This document shows positions 32,401 through 41,047 of a DNA stretch of 64,000 nucleotides, piece by piece. The notes beneath the pieces are model-generated. The model was not told the origin of the DNA and did not search any database. It was given only the letters and a program-made list of their open reading frames with translations. Source of the DNA: Cetobacterium somerae ATCC BAA-474 (GTDB taxonomy: Bacteria > Fusobacteriota > Fusobacteriia > Fusobacteriales > Fusobacteriaceae). Every line of letters starts with the position of its first letter. Position 1 is the stretch's first letter. A program made the position numbers and the translations under genes. Location of the stretch: contig NZ_KI518128.1 of the NCBI RefSeq assembly GCF_000479045.1, positions 17,851 through 81,850 on the forward strand, written 5' to 3'.

Positions 32401-33807
32401 TTATACTTCAATCAGATATTTTTTCATTATTTTTATCGCTAAATCCGGCTCTTTTTGAGCTAATAATCCCATAGATGATAGAATATATGTTTTATCTACC
32501 ATAAATTTTGGATTTTCTGGTTTTAAATATATCGGTTCTGCTGGATTAAATTTTCCTGCTTCTAAAATCCCTCTCGGATTCTCACTATGAACGATAACTC
32601 CCCCAGTTCCTATTATATAAGGTGCATTTAAAAGATCTTTACCACTTTGGTTAAACATTGTTCCCATAGGAGTGTATATACACTCTAAAACTCCACAATG
32701 TCTAGTCATCGATAACTCTGTTGCAACTTTGGCCATTGCTTCATCAAACAAAATTTCTTCTTTTGTTTGAGGAACCATTTTTATATGATCATGTCTGTAG
32801 TTACAGTGACCTTTTACATCCCATTTTTTGTCTACATCATTTAAATAATTTCTTATTTTTCTAGTTCCAGCTGCTTCCAATAAAGAGATTGCTGAATATC
32901 TCATTCCTAAATCTCCTTCAACAGTTCTTTTTGCAACAGGATCTTCTAATCCTTTTAACAGAACTCCAGGTTTAGACGGATCACCTTTTCCAATCGAATG
33001 AATATCAGTAGTTGCACCACCAATATCAACTATTATCAAATCTCCTATTCCATCCTCTTCATCTGTTCCTTCAGATAGCACTTCTGCCGCTTTTAATACC
33101 GCTGCTGGAGTTGGCATTAATATTCCGCTGATAAAACTTTCAGCCTTCTTCATTCCTTTTGCTTCTATTATCTTATTCATGAATACTTTTCTTATTTCTT
33201 CACGAGCTGGTTCAACGTTAAGTTTATTTATTTTTGGCATAACGTTGTCAGCCATATAATAATCTAATCCTGCCTCAGAAAAAATTCTTTCTATTTCGTC
33301 TGATGCTGCTTTATTTCCTGCTACAATAATTGGCTTTCTTATATCATGCTCAACTACCAATCTAGCATTATGTATTATACACTCTTTGTTTCCACCGTCT
33401 GTTCCACCAGCTAAAAGAATTATATCTATTGGAGAGTTTTTAATCTCTTCCATCTCACGAGAGTTTAATTCGTATGAGTATGTTTTCATAACTCTTGCCC
33501 CTGCTCCTAAAGCTGCTTTTTTCGCTGCTTCAGCTGTCAGTTCTGGAACTAATCCGATTGCAACCATTTTCAATCCACCAGCTGCTGATGAACATGCTAT
33601 TTTGTCCACAAATTCAACTTGTGATATTGGAATTTCTTTCTCAATTTCTTTTACAAGTTTCTCATAAGCTTTATCAAAACCAATCATTATATCATCTTCT
33701 ACAGTTGTTATATCTTTAGCAGTTGCTAGAATTCTTTCTCCTACTAAATCTATCGCTGTTAACTTTGTATATGTACTACCAAAGTCAATAGTTAGATAAC
33801 ATTTCAT
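32401..33807 (-). CDS. mutL: MutL/GlmL, glutamate mutase accessory (reactivating) ATPase
   Basis: About 468 residues. An actin/Hsp70-type ATPase fold is indicated by TIDFGSTYTKLTAIDL at the start, LLAGGTDGG near 130, and DIGGATTDIHSIG near 260. MutL proteins are thought to exchange inactivated cobalamin on glutamate mutase. The ATG at 33807 gives the family's usual MKCYLTIDFGS start; an ATG three codons upstream (33816) is possible. It lies between mutS and mutE. Confidence 0.92.
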   Translation of the reverse strand: MKCYLTIDFGSTYTKLTAIDLVGERILATAKDITTVEDDIMIGFDKAYEKLVKEIEKEIPISQVEFVDKIACSSAAGGLKMVAIGLVPELTAEAAKKAALGAGARVMKTYSYELNSREMEEIKNSPIDIILLAGGTDGGNKECIIHNARLVVEHDIRKPIIVAGNKAASDEIERIFSEAGLDYYMADNVMPKINKLNVEPAREEIRKVFMNKIIEAKGMKKAESFISGILMPTPAAVLKAAEVLSEGTDEEDGIGDLIIVDIGGATTDIHSIGKGDPSKPGVLLKGLEDPVAKRTVEGDLGMRYSAISLLEAAGTRKIRNYLNDVDKKWDVKGHCNYRHDHIKMVPQTKEEILFDEAMAKVATELSMTRHCGVLECIYTPMGTMFNQSGKDLLNAPYIIGTGGVIVHSENPRGILEAGKFNPAEPIYLKPENPKFMVDKTYILSSMGLLAQKEPDLAIKIMKKYLIEV

Positions 33808-33848
33808 AGAAATCATCTCTTTTCTTTAAGTTTATTAGATTTAGATAA

Positions 33849-34262
33849 TTAAATTCCTAAATCTGATTTTAAATCTTCTGTTGTTAGTTCAATTGGAGTT
33901 CCTGGTCTATAAACTCTATTGAATCCCATAGCTTTAAATCTAGATTCTACATCTGACCAATCTTGTTTTCCAACAACAATGTTTCCTCCAACATAAAGTA
34001 AGATATCTTTTAATCCAGCTTCTTCACACTTTTCTCTCATCCCTTGACAATCTAATTCCCCATGTCCATATAAAGATGATACGATTATTGCATCAGCCTT
34101 TGTTTCTACTGCAGCATTAATGAAATCAATTTGTGGAGATAAAACTCCTATATTGATTACTTCAAATCCGTTGCTCTCTAATACGTGGTGTATAATTTTA
34201 TTTCCTACTGCATGACAGTCAGAACCAATTACACCAATTACTACTTTCTTTCCATTTTTCAT
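33849..34262 (-). CDS. mutS: Glutamate mutase sigma (B12-binding) subunit
   Basis: 137 residues, the standard length. The base-off B12-binding motif D15-x-H17-x-x-G20 (SDCHAVG) is present, followed by [14 protein letters not shown] and [14 protein letters not shown]. The ATG at 34262 is chosen because the GAGGTG site lies 9 nt upstream; a GTG at 34274 falls inside that site. It is the first gene of a seven-gene unit. No cobalamin riboswitch is seen in its leader, so this operon seems not to be B12-repressed at that level. It is not the DNA mismatch repair protein of the same symbol. Confidence 0.96.
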   Translation of the reverse strand: MKNGKKVVIGVIGSDCHAVGNKIIHHVLESNGFEVINIGVLSPQIDFINAAVETKADAIIVSSLYGHGELDCQGMREKCEEAGLKDILLYVGGNIVVGKQDWSDVESRFKAMGFNRVYRPGTPIELTTEDLKSDLGI

Positions 34263-34352
34263 TGAAAATAACACCTCACTATTTTTTTTCCTATAAAAAA
34301 CAAACTTTTATAATATATTTTATACACTACGTTTTAAAAAAACACAATAGAA

Positions 34353-34381
34353 ATAATAAATTTATATCATTGATTTTTCAA
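34353..34381 (-). promoter_or_regulatory. Candidate promoter of the mutS operon
   Basis: Minus strand TTGAAA (34376-34381), 17-bp spacer, TATTAT (34353-34358), leaving a leader of about 85 nt. A second match closer to the gene (TTGTGT, 17 bp, TATAAA) is also possible. Confidence 0.45.
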
Positions 34382-34479
34382 CTATTTATAAAATATATTA
34401 TAACTATTCGCTTCTTATCTATATATTTTATTTTTTTCCTACATTAATATATCTATCTATATAGAATCGTATGATTTCA

Positions 34480-34508
34480 TTGATTTTTTTTTATATTTAT
34501 GCTATACT
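34480..34508 (+). promoter_or_regulatory. Promoter of the rimP-nusA-infB operon
   Basis: Plus strand TTGATT (34480-34485), 17-bp spacer, TATACT (34503-34508). It precedes the leader hairpin and the rimP start by about 90 bp. Confidence 0.7.
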
Positions 34509-34537
34509 CTAATTGGATAATTTATACTAGAGCTGAC

Positions 34538-34566
34538 AAGAGTGGGGAAATCCCACTCTTTCTTTA
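34538..34566 (+). terminator. rimP leader hairpin (attenuator-like)
   Basis: Stem AAGAGTGGG (34538-34546), loop GAAAT, CCCACTCTT (34552-34560), then a T-rich tail. It is located in the 5' leader between the promoter and rimP, so it can act as an attenuator. Similar GTGGG/CCCAC leader hairpins occur before rimP in many low-GC bacteria (recalled). Confidence 0.7.
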
Positions 34567-34596
34567 TAGTTTTTATTTGGAAAGAGGTGAATTTTT

Positions 34597-35082
34597 ATGA
34601 TAAAACTTGATAAAAGAGAGATGGAAGAAACTCTTTTAAAAATAGAAAAAGTTGTTATTCCAGCTATCGAAAAAAGAGAAGTTGATTTAGTTGACTTGGA
34701 ATATATTCAAGAAGGTGGATATTTATACGTACGTATTTTTATAGAAAAACCTGAAGGTGACATTACTCTTGAAGATTGCGGTGCTCTTAGCAACGATATT
34801 GATGAAGCTATTGATGCTTTAATTCCTCATAAGTTCTTTTTAGAGGTTTCTTCTCCAGGAGTTGAAAGACCTTTAAAGAAAGAATCTGACTTTGTTAGAT
34901 TTAACGGTGAGAAAATTAAAGTTAGTTTAAAGCATAAGCTTAATGATAACAAGAATTTTGAAGGTATTATTGAAGATTTTAAAGATGAAACACTTTTCTT
35001 AAATATAAAAGGTGAAACTCTTGAAATACCTTTTAAAGAGATTAAAAAAGCAAATATTGTCTTTGATTTTAGTGATATTTAA
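34597..35082 (+). CDS. rimP: Ribosome maturation factor RimP
   Basis: 161 residues with the RimP N-terminal domain (LVDLEYIQEGGYLYVRIFIEKPEGDITLEDC, SPGVERPL) and the C-terminal SH3-like domain. It helps assemble the 30S subunit. It opens the classical rimP-nusA-ylxR-infB-rbfA order, 36 nt ahead of nusA. Confidence 0.95.
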   Translation: MIKLDKREMEETLLKIEKVVIPAIEKREVDLVDLEYIQEGGYLYVRIFIEKPEGDITLEDCGALSNDIDEAIDALIPHKFFLEVSSPGVERPLKKESDFVRFNGEKIKVSLKHKLNDNKNFEGIIEDFKDETLFLNIKGETLEIPFKEIKKANIVFDFSDI

Positions 35083-35118
35083 TTATTTATTTAGTTATAG
35101 TTAGGAGGAAAACCCATT

Positions 35119-36225
35119 ATGAAAAGTAAAGATGGAAAAATCTTTTTAGAAGCTCTTGAGCAGCTTGAGAAAGAAAAAGGAATAAACAAAGAGAGTCTTC
35201 TTGAAGCAGTAGAGCAAGCTATGTTAGCTGCTTATAAGAAGCACTATGGTGAGGAAGAAAACGTTGAGGTAGAAATTAATAGATCAACAGGTGAGGTAAA
35301 AGTTTTTGAAATAAAAACTGTTGTTACTGCTGAAGATTTATATGATGCTGCTCTTGAAGTTTCAGTTGAGGACGCTGTTGAAGCTGGCCACAAAAGAGTT
35401 AAGGTCGGAGACGTTATCAAACTTGAGGTTAATTGTGAAGAGTTTAGAAGAAATGCAATACAAAATGGTAAACAAATTGTTATTCAAAAAGTTAGAGAAG
35501 CTGAGAGACAAAATATTTTTGATAAATTCAAAGTTAAAGAACATGATATTATCACAGGTATTATCAGAAGAATTGACGAAAAAAGAAATATCTTCATTGA
35601 ATTTGATGGATGCGAAGCTATCTTAACAACTGCTGAGCAATCTCCAGCAGATGTTTACAGAGTTGGAGAAAGAATAAAAGTTTATGTTGCTGAAGTTGAA
35701 AAAACAAATAAATTCCCTAAAATAGTAATTTCTAGAAAAAACGAAGGATTACTTAAGAAATTATTTGAATTAGAGATTCCAGAAATTGCAGATGGTATTA
35801 TCGAAATTAAATCAGTTGCTAGAGAAGCTGGATCTAGAGCTAAAGTTGCTGTTTACTCAGCTGATGAAAACATCGATACTGTTGGAGCATGTATTGGTCA
35901 AAAGGGATTAAGAATTAGAAATATTGTTAATGAATTAAATGGTGAAAAAATTGATATCGTTGTTTGGAAAGAAGATGTTGAAGAGTTTGTATCAGCTGTT
36001 CTTAGTCCAGCTAAAGTTATCAGTGTTGAGGTTCTTGAAGAGGGAAGTACAGCTAGAGTTTTAGTTGAAAATTCTCAACTTTCTTTAGCTATTGGTAAAA
36101 ATGGACAAAACGCAAGACTTGCTGCTAAATTAACTGGTATGAGAGTAGATATTAAAACTGTTGATTCTTTCAAAGCAGAAACAGAAAATAATACTGTTGA
36201 TTTAGATGAGGAAGAAAATGCTTAA
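35119..36225 (+). CDS. nusA: Transcription termination/antitermination factor NusA
   Basis: 368 residues: an N-terminal RNA-polymerase-binding domain (~1-125), an S1 domain (~135-200, with ITGIIRRIDEKRNIFIEF) and two KH domains (VGACIGQKGLRIRNIVNEL and LAIGKNGQNARLAAKL). It lacks the C-terminal acidic repeats of E. coli NusA, as is usual outside proteobacteria. It binds RNA polymerase at pauses and terminators, and may feed back on the leader hairpin of its own operon. Confidence 0.97.
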   Translation: MKSKDGKIFLEALEQLEKEKGINKESLLEAVEQAMLAAYKKHYGEEENVEVEINRSTGEVKVFEIKTVVTAEDLYDAALEVSVEDAVEAGHKRVKVGDVIKLEVNCEEFRRNAIQNGKQIVIQKVREAERQNIFDKFKVKEHDIITGIIRRIDEKRNIFIEFDGCEAILTTAEQSPADVYRVGERIKVYVAEVEKTNKFPKIVISRKNEGLLKKLFELEIPEIADGIIEIKSVAREAGSRAKVAVYSADENIDTVGACIGQKGLRIRNIVNELNGEKIDIVVWKEDVEEFVSAVLSPAKVISVEVLEEGSTARVLVENSQLSLAIGKNGQNARLAAKLTGMRVDIKTVDSFKAETENNTVDLDEEENA

Positions 36226-36742
36226 TCATACACCTGAAAGAACTTGTGTAGTTTGTAGAGAAAAGAAGAATAAAAGCGAACTTTTTAGGATCGCAAAAAT
36301 TAGTGAAAGCAACTATTCATTTGATGAAAAGCAAAAACTTCAAGCTAGAGCAATCTATGTTTGTAAAACTCATGAATGTATTAAAAGAATTTCAAAAAAC
36401 AAAAAATATAGCCTAAAAATAGAAGATTTACTTACTATGGTAAATCTTCTTAAGAAACAATCTAAAGATTACTTAAATATTTTAAAGGCAATGAAAAACT
36501 CTGAACATCTAACTTTCGGTATCAATATGGTTATGGAAGATATTCAACATATCCATTTCCTAATAATCGCTGAGGATATTAGTGAAAAAAATGATAAAAA
36601 AATAATTGCAAAAGCTAAGGAATTTAATATTCCTTATGCTCACTTTGGGGATAAAGCACAACTTGGTGATATATTTAATAAAGATGAAATCAACGTGATT
36701 GCTATAAAAAATAAAAAAGTTGCAAGGGGATTGATAGATTAG
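36218..36742 (+). CDS. Fused YlxR (DUF448) and L7Ae-like RNA-binding protein
   Basis: 174 residues joining two domains that are separate genes (ylxR and rplGA/ylxQ) in Bacillus. Residues ~1-80 are YlxR/DUF448 with RTCVVCREKKNKSELFRI and RAIYVC. Residues ~85-174 are L7Ae-like (GINMVMEDIQHIHFLIIAEDIS, KKIIAKAKEFNIPY, KKVARGLID). I start it at the ATG at 36218, which overlaps the nusA stop by 8 nt and has a GAGGAA site; an ATG at 36206 lies ahead of that site. Probable role in RNA binding linked to transcription and ribosome function. Confidence 0.85.
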   Translation: MLNHTPERTCVVCREKKNKSELFRIAKISESNYSFDEKQKLQARAIYVCKTHECIKRISKNKKYSLKIEDLLTMVNLLKKQSKDYLNILKAMKNSEHLTFGINMVMEDIQHIHFLIIAEDISEKNDKKIIAKAKEFNIPYAHFGDKAQLGDIFNKDEINVIAIKNKKVARGLID

Positions 36743-36766
36743 GCTATTTGGAGGTGTCTGAATTTT

Positions 36767-38935
36767 ATGAAAATAAGAGTACACGAATTAGCTAGGAAAT
36801 ATGGTTTTGGAAACAAAGAGTTTTTGGATATTTTAAACAATATTGGAATTGATGTACACTCACATCTAGCTGGATTAACTGATGAGCAAGAAAAAATTGC
36901 CACAGATTATTTTGCTAAAAAAAATGATGATGTTGTTTCTAACAATGTTTATATAGAGGAGGAAACAATGAAAAAAAATATGGAAATTAATAATGTAGAC
37001 GATTTTGTAGAGGAGAATCAGCCTGCAAAGAAAAGCAAAAATAAGAACAAAAATAAAACTAATGATGAGAACTCTAAAGATGAGGGAAAATCAAAAAAAA
37101 GAAAAAAAGGAAGAAGAGCAGACTTCGTTGTAAAGAAAGCTGAGCAAGGTCCTGAAATTATCGAAGAAGATGGAATGAAAATTATCAAAATCAGAGGAGA
37201 GATTACTTTAGGTGATTTTGCTGACAGACTTGGAATTGGAAGTTCGGAACTTATAAAAAAATTATTCTTAAAAGGTCAAATGTTAACTATCAACAGCCCA
37301 ATCTCTTTTGAATTAGCAGAAGAATTAGCTGTAGATTATGATGCTTTAGTTGAGGAAGAAGAAGAAATCGAATTAGATTTCGGAGATAAATTTGCCCTTG
37401 AAATTACTGATAAACCTGAAGATCTTATTGAAAGAGCTCCTGTTATCACAATTATGGGACACGTTGACCACGGAAAAACATCTTTACTTGATGCTATTAG
37501 AACAACATCTGTAGCTTCAGGAGAAGCTGGAGGAATTACACAAAAGATTGGAGCCTACCAAATTGATAAGGCTGGTAAAAAAATAACTTTCGTTGATACT
37601 CCTGGACACGAGGCATTTACTGATATGAGAGCTAGAGGAGCACAAGTTACTGATATCGCAATTCTTGTAGTTGCTGCTGATGATGGTGTTATGCCTCAAA
37701 CAATAGAAGCCCTATCTCACGCTAAAGCTGCTAATGTACCAATTATTGTTGCTATTAACAAAATTGATAAACCAGAAGCTAACCCTATGAGAGTAAAGCA
37801 AGAATTAATGGAGCATGGATTAGTTTCAGTTGAATGGGGAGGAGATACTGAGTTTGTTGAAGTATCTGCTAAAGCTAGAATGAATTTAGATACTCTTTTA
37901 GATACAATCTTAATTACTTCTGAGATTTTAGAATTAAAGGCTAACCCTAAGAAAAGAGCTAAAGGTATTGTTTTAGAATCAAGACTTGATCCTAAAGTTG
38001 GACCTATTGCTGACGTTTTAATTCAAGAGGGAACTTTAAGAATTGGAGAGGTTATCGTTGCTGGAGAATCTATGGGTAAAGTTAGAGCTCTTGTTAATGA
38101 TTTAGGAACTAAAGTACAATCTGCTACAGTTTCTCAACCAATTGAAATTATTGGATTTAACGATGTTCCATCTGCTGGAGATACATTCTATGTTATCCAA
38201 AATGAGCAACACGCTAAGAGAATTGTTGAAGAAATGGCTAAAGAAAGAAAGATTGCTGAAGTTAGTAGAAAATCTATCTCTCTTGAAACTCTATCTCAAC
38301 AAATGGATCACGCTAACATAAAAGAATTAAACTTAATCTTAAGAGCAGATTCTAGAGGATCTGTTGAAGCTTTAAGAGATTCATTATTAAAACTTTCTCA
38401 TGAAGAAGTTTTAGTTAACATTATTCAAGCTGCATCTGGAGCTATCACAGAGAGTGACGTTAAACTTGCTGAAGCATCAAATGCAATTATAATTGGATTT
38501 AATGTTAGACCAACTACAAACGCTTTAAAAGAAGCTGATTCTAACGGTGTTGAAATTAGAACTTCTAATATCATTTATCATATCACAGAAGATATCGAAA
38601 AAGCTCTAACAGGTATGCTTGATCCTGAGTTTAAAGAGATGTACTCTGGAAGAATTGAGATTAAAAAAGTATTCAAAGTTTCTAAAGTTGGAAATGTTGC
38701 CGGATGTGTTGTTGTTGACGGTAAAGTTAGAAAAGATTCAAACATCAGAATATTAAGAAATGGTGTTATTGTTTATGAAGGAAAATTAAATACACTTAAG
38801 AGATACAAGGACGACGCTAAAGAAGTTGTTGCTGGTCAAGAGTGTGGTTTAGGAATAGAAAACTTTAACGATATCAAAGAAGGAGATATTGTTGAGGCAT
38901 TTGACATTATTGAAGTTAAAAGAACTTTAAAGTAA
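36767..38935 (+). CDS. infB: Translation initiation factor IF-2
   Basis: 722 residues: an N-terminal IF2N domain (~1-55), a lysine-rich linker (~75-130), a second IF2N segment (~140-200), and the GTPase domain with G1 GHVDHGKT (231-238), DTPGHEAF and NKID. Domains II-IV follow, the last containing the fMet-tRNA-binding C-terminal barrel. It brings initiator tRNA to the ribosome. A strong AGGAGG site and in-frame ATG at 36968 (Met68) could give a second, shorter product lacking the first IF2N domain. Confidence 0.97.
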   Translation: MKIRVHELARKYGFGNKEFLDILNNIGIDVHSHLAGLTDEQEKIATDYFAKKNDDVVSNNVYIEEETMKKNMEINNVDDFVEENQPAKKSKNKNKNKTNDENSKDEGKSKKRKKGRRADFVVKKAEQGPEIIEEDGMKIIKIRGEITLGDFADRLGIGSSELIKKLFLKGQMLTINSPISFELAEELAVDYDALVEEEEEIELDFGDKFALEITDKPEDLIERAPVITIMGHVDHGKTSLLDAIRTTSVASGEAGGITQKIGAYQIDKAGKKITFVDTPGHEAFTDMRARGAQVTDIAILVVAADDGVMPQTIEALSHAKAANVPIIVAINKIDKPEANPMRVKQELMEHGLVSVEWGGDTEFVEVSAKARMNLDTLLDTILITSEILELKANPKKRAKGIVLESRLDPKVGPIADVLIQEGTLRIGEVIVAGESMGKVRALVNDLGTKVQSATVSQPIEIIGFNDVPSAGDTFYVIQNEQHAKRIVEEMAKERKIAEVSRKSISLETLSQQMDHANIKELNLILRADSRGSVEALRDSLLKLSHEEVLVNIIQAASGAITESDVKLAEASNAIIIGFNVRPTTNALKEADSNGVEIRTSNIIYHITEDIEKALTGMLDPEFKEMYSGRIEIKKVFKVSKVGNVAGCVVVDGKVRKDSNIRILRNGVIVYEGKLNTLKRYKDDAKEVVAGQECGLGIENFNDIKEGDIVEAFDIIEVKRTLK
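36957..36970 (+). promoter_or_regulatory. Internal ribosome binding site and ATG inside infB
   Basis: AGGAGG at 36957-36962, a 5-nt gap, then ATG at 36968 in frame with infB (codon 68). This is a better site than the one at the annotated start. Confidence 0.55.
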
Positions 38936-38951
38936 AAGTGGGTGATTTATT

Positions 38952-39308
38952 ATGAATAAAAAAAGATTAGCTGCAATTGAAAAAGAGGTTTCTAGAGTTG
39001 TTTCTAAATGTCTTTTCGAAGAGGTTAAAAATCCAAAATTAAAAAAAGCTATGGTTTCTATTACTAGTGTTAGAGTTACTGAAGATTTAAAATTTGCAGA
39101 TTTATTCTTTAGCATTATGCCAATAGCTGGACAAACTGTTAATAAAAATGAAGTTTTAGAAGGATTAAATGAAATTAAAGGTTTTCTTAGAAAAAGAGTA
39201 TCTGAAGAACTAGCCTTAAGATATACTCCTGAAATGAGAATAAAACTGGATGATACTATAGAACACGCTATTAAAATCTCCCAGTTACTTGATAGCTTAA
39301 AAGGGTAA
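38952..39308 (+). CDS. rbfA: Ribosome-binding factor A
   Basis: 118 residues of the RbfA KH-like fold, with RLAAIEKEVSRVVSKCLFEEVKNPKL at the start, ITSVRVTEDLKFADLFFSI in the middle and RYTPEMRIKLDDTIEHAIKI at the end. It assists late 30S maturation and 16S rRNA 5' processing. It is 16 nt behind infB and 4 nt ahead of recJ. Confidence 0.95.
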   Translation: MNKKRLAAIEKEVSRVVSKCLFEEVKNPKLKKAMVSITSVRVTEDLKFADLFFSIMPIAGQTVNKNEVLEGLNEIKGFLRKRVSEELALRYTPEMRIKLDDTIEHAIKISQLLDSLKG

Positions 39309-39312
39309 TTTT

Positions 39313-41013
39313 ATGCACTGGGAATATAAAACAGTATCTGAAAATCTTATTGAAACTAAGGCTAGTCAATGGAATGTTTCTAAATTTTTAGCTACTTTAC
39401 TTTTAAAGAAAGGCTTTTTAGAAAAAGATGAAGTAGATAATTTTCTTAATCCATCTATAAATAAATTTAGAAATCCTTTTGATTTTGAAATGATGGATAG
39501 CGTTGTAGAAAAAATAGTTTCAGCTAAAAATAATGAAGAAAAGTTATTTATTTACGGAGACTATGATGTCGACGGAATAACTGCTGCCATCTTCCTTGTA
39601 TTAGCTTTTAGAGAGATTGGAATTGATATTGATTACTATATTCCTAATAGAATGGATGAAGGATATGGTCTTGATAAAAAGACCATTGACTATATCCATA
39701 AAAATTCTGGAAAACTAGTAATTACTGTAGACACAGGAGTTAACTCCTATGAGGATGTAGAGTATGCTCGTACTCTAGGAATTGAAGTTATTGTTACTGA
39801 TCATCATAAAAGTGTAAAAGATGAAGAAGAGGATAATATTCTCTTCATTAATCCTAAACTTAGTGATAATTATAAATTTAAATTCTTGGCTGGAGCCGGA
39901 GTAGCTTTAAAAGTTGCTCAAGGAGTTTACTCTTATCTAAATGAAGATTTCTCTAAATTATATCAGTTTATGGATGTTATTATGATAGGAACCGTTGCTG
40001 ATGTAGTTCCTATGTTTGACGAAAATAGAATTATTATAAGTAGAGGTTTAGAAACTCTTAAAAATACTAAAATTAAGGGTTTGGTTTACCTTATGAAATA
40101 TCTAAAACTTTATAATAAAGATATTAGTACAACAGATATCAGTTATTTTGTCTCTCCTCTTATAAACTCTTTAGGAAGACTTGGAAATTCTAAATTAGGT
40201 GCTGATTTCTTTATGAAAACAGATGATTTTGAAATCTATAATATTATTGAAGAGATGAAAAAAGCTAATAAGCAAAGAAGAGAACTTGAAAGAATGATAT
40301 TTGATGAAGCAAACAAAATGATTCAACAAAAAAATGATCCAAATAATTTAAAATATATTTTTGTTGCATCAGAGCGATGGCATCCTGGAGTTATTGGTGT
40401 GGTTGCTTCTAGGTTAAGTGTAAAATATAATTTACCTGTCGCTATGATCTCATTAAAAGATGGTATTGCTAAAGCTTCATGTAGAAGTATTCCTGGTGTA
40501 AATATTTTCAATATTTTAAAACTTATTGAAAATAAATTAATACGTTTTGGTGGTCATGACTTGGCTGCTGGATTTATAGCTGATGAAAAAAATCTTTCTG
40601 AAATAGAACTTTTATTTCAAAGGGAGATTCAAGTTCATGAGCACAATATAAATCAACCTAAGTTTTTAGAAATCGATTTAGAGTTATCTGTCGATAAAAT
40701 AAATAAAAATCATATTAATGATATAAAAAAATTAGGTCCCTTTGGCCTTGAAAATAAACATCCCTATTTTCTTGATAGAGGAGTTAAAATTATAGATACA
40801 AAGTTTTTCGGTATTGAAAATAGACATTTCAATGGATTTTTATTAAAAAATGGAAAATCTTACCCTCTTGTAGCTTTTGATTTAAGTTCAAAGTTACATA
40901 AAAATAATAAGGATATGCTTTATGATATCATTTACTATCCTGAAAAAATTATTAACAAAGGGGAAGAATTTTATCAGTTTCGTTTAAAAGATCTTAAATC
41001 TCATAAGATTTGA
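39313..41013 (+). CDS. recJ: Single-strand DNA exonuclease RecJ
   Basis: 566 residues of the DHH/DHHA1 phosphoesterase family, with GDYDVDGITAA (Asp83, Asp85, Asp87), the DHH motif at 163-165 (VTDHHKS), SPLINSLGRLGN, and a late GGHDLAAGF from the DHHA1 domain. It degrades single-stranded DNA 5'-3' in recombination and repair. The length is typical. Being downstream of rbfA by 4 nt it is part of the same transcript. Confidence 0.94.
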   Translation: MHWEYKTVSENLIETKASQWNVSKFLATLLLKKGFLEKDEVDNFLNPSINKFRNPFDFEMMDSVVEKIVSAKNNEEKLFIYGDYDVDGITAAIFLVLAFREIGIDIDYYIPNRMDEGYGLDKKTIDYIHKNSGKLVITVDTGVNSYEDVEYARTLGIEVIVTDHHKSVKDEEEDNILFINPKLSDNYKFKFLAGAGVALKVAQGVYSYLNEDFSKLYQFMDVIMIGTVADVVPMFDENRIIISRGLETLKNTKIKGLVYLMKYLKLYNKDISTTDISYFVSPLINSLGRLGNSKLGADFFMKTDDFEIYNIIEEMKKANKQRRELERMIFDEANKMIQQKNDPNNLKYIFVASERWHPGVIGVVASRLSVKYNLPVAMISLKDGIAKASCRSIPGVNIFNILKLIENKLIRFGGHDLAAGFIADEKNLSEIELLFQREIQVHEHNINQPKFLEIDLELSVDKINKNHINDIKKLGPFGLENKHPYFLDRGVKIIDTKFFGIENRHFNGFLLKNGKSYPLVAFDLSSKLHKNNKDMLYDIIYYPEKIINKGEEFYQFRLKDLKSHKI

Positions 41014-41047
41014 GATATTAATACATAAATACTTTAAGGAGGAAATG

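Larger units (their letters stand above)
34263..34596. other. Divergent intergenic region between mutS and rimP
   Basis: About 334 bp of very AT-rich DNA without a coding region. It holds the candidate mutS promoter on the minus strand (34353-34381) and the rimP promoter and leader hairpin on the plus strand (34480-34566). No B12, lysine or other riboswitch fold, and no tRNA, could be recognised. Confidence 0.7.

Noticed and set aside
33816..33849. mutS/mutL as DNA mismatch repair genes
   Set aside because: The proteins are a 137-residue B12-binding subunit and an actin-like ATPase, unrelated to the repair proteins that share these symbols.
34263..34596. Cobalamin riboswitch ahead of the glutamate mutase operon
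   Set aside because: No B12-box-like or conserved stem arrangement was found; the region is plain AT-rich promoter DNA.
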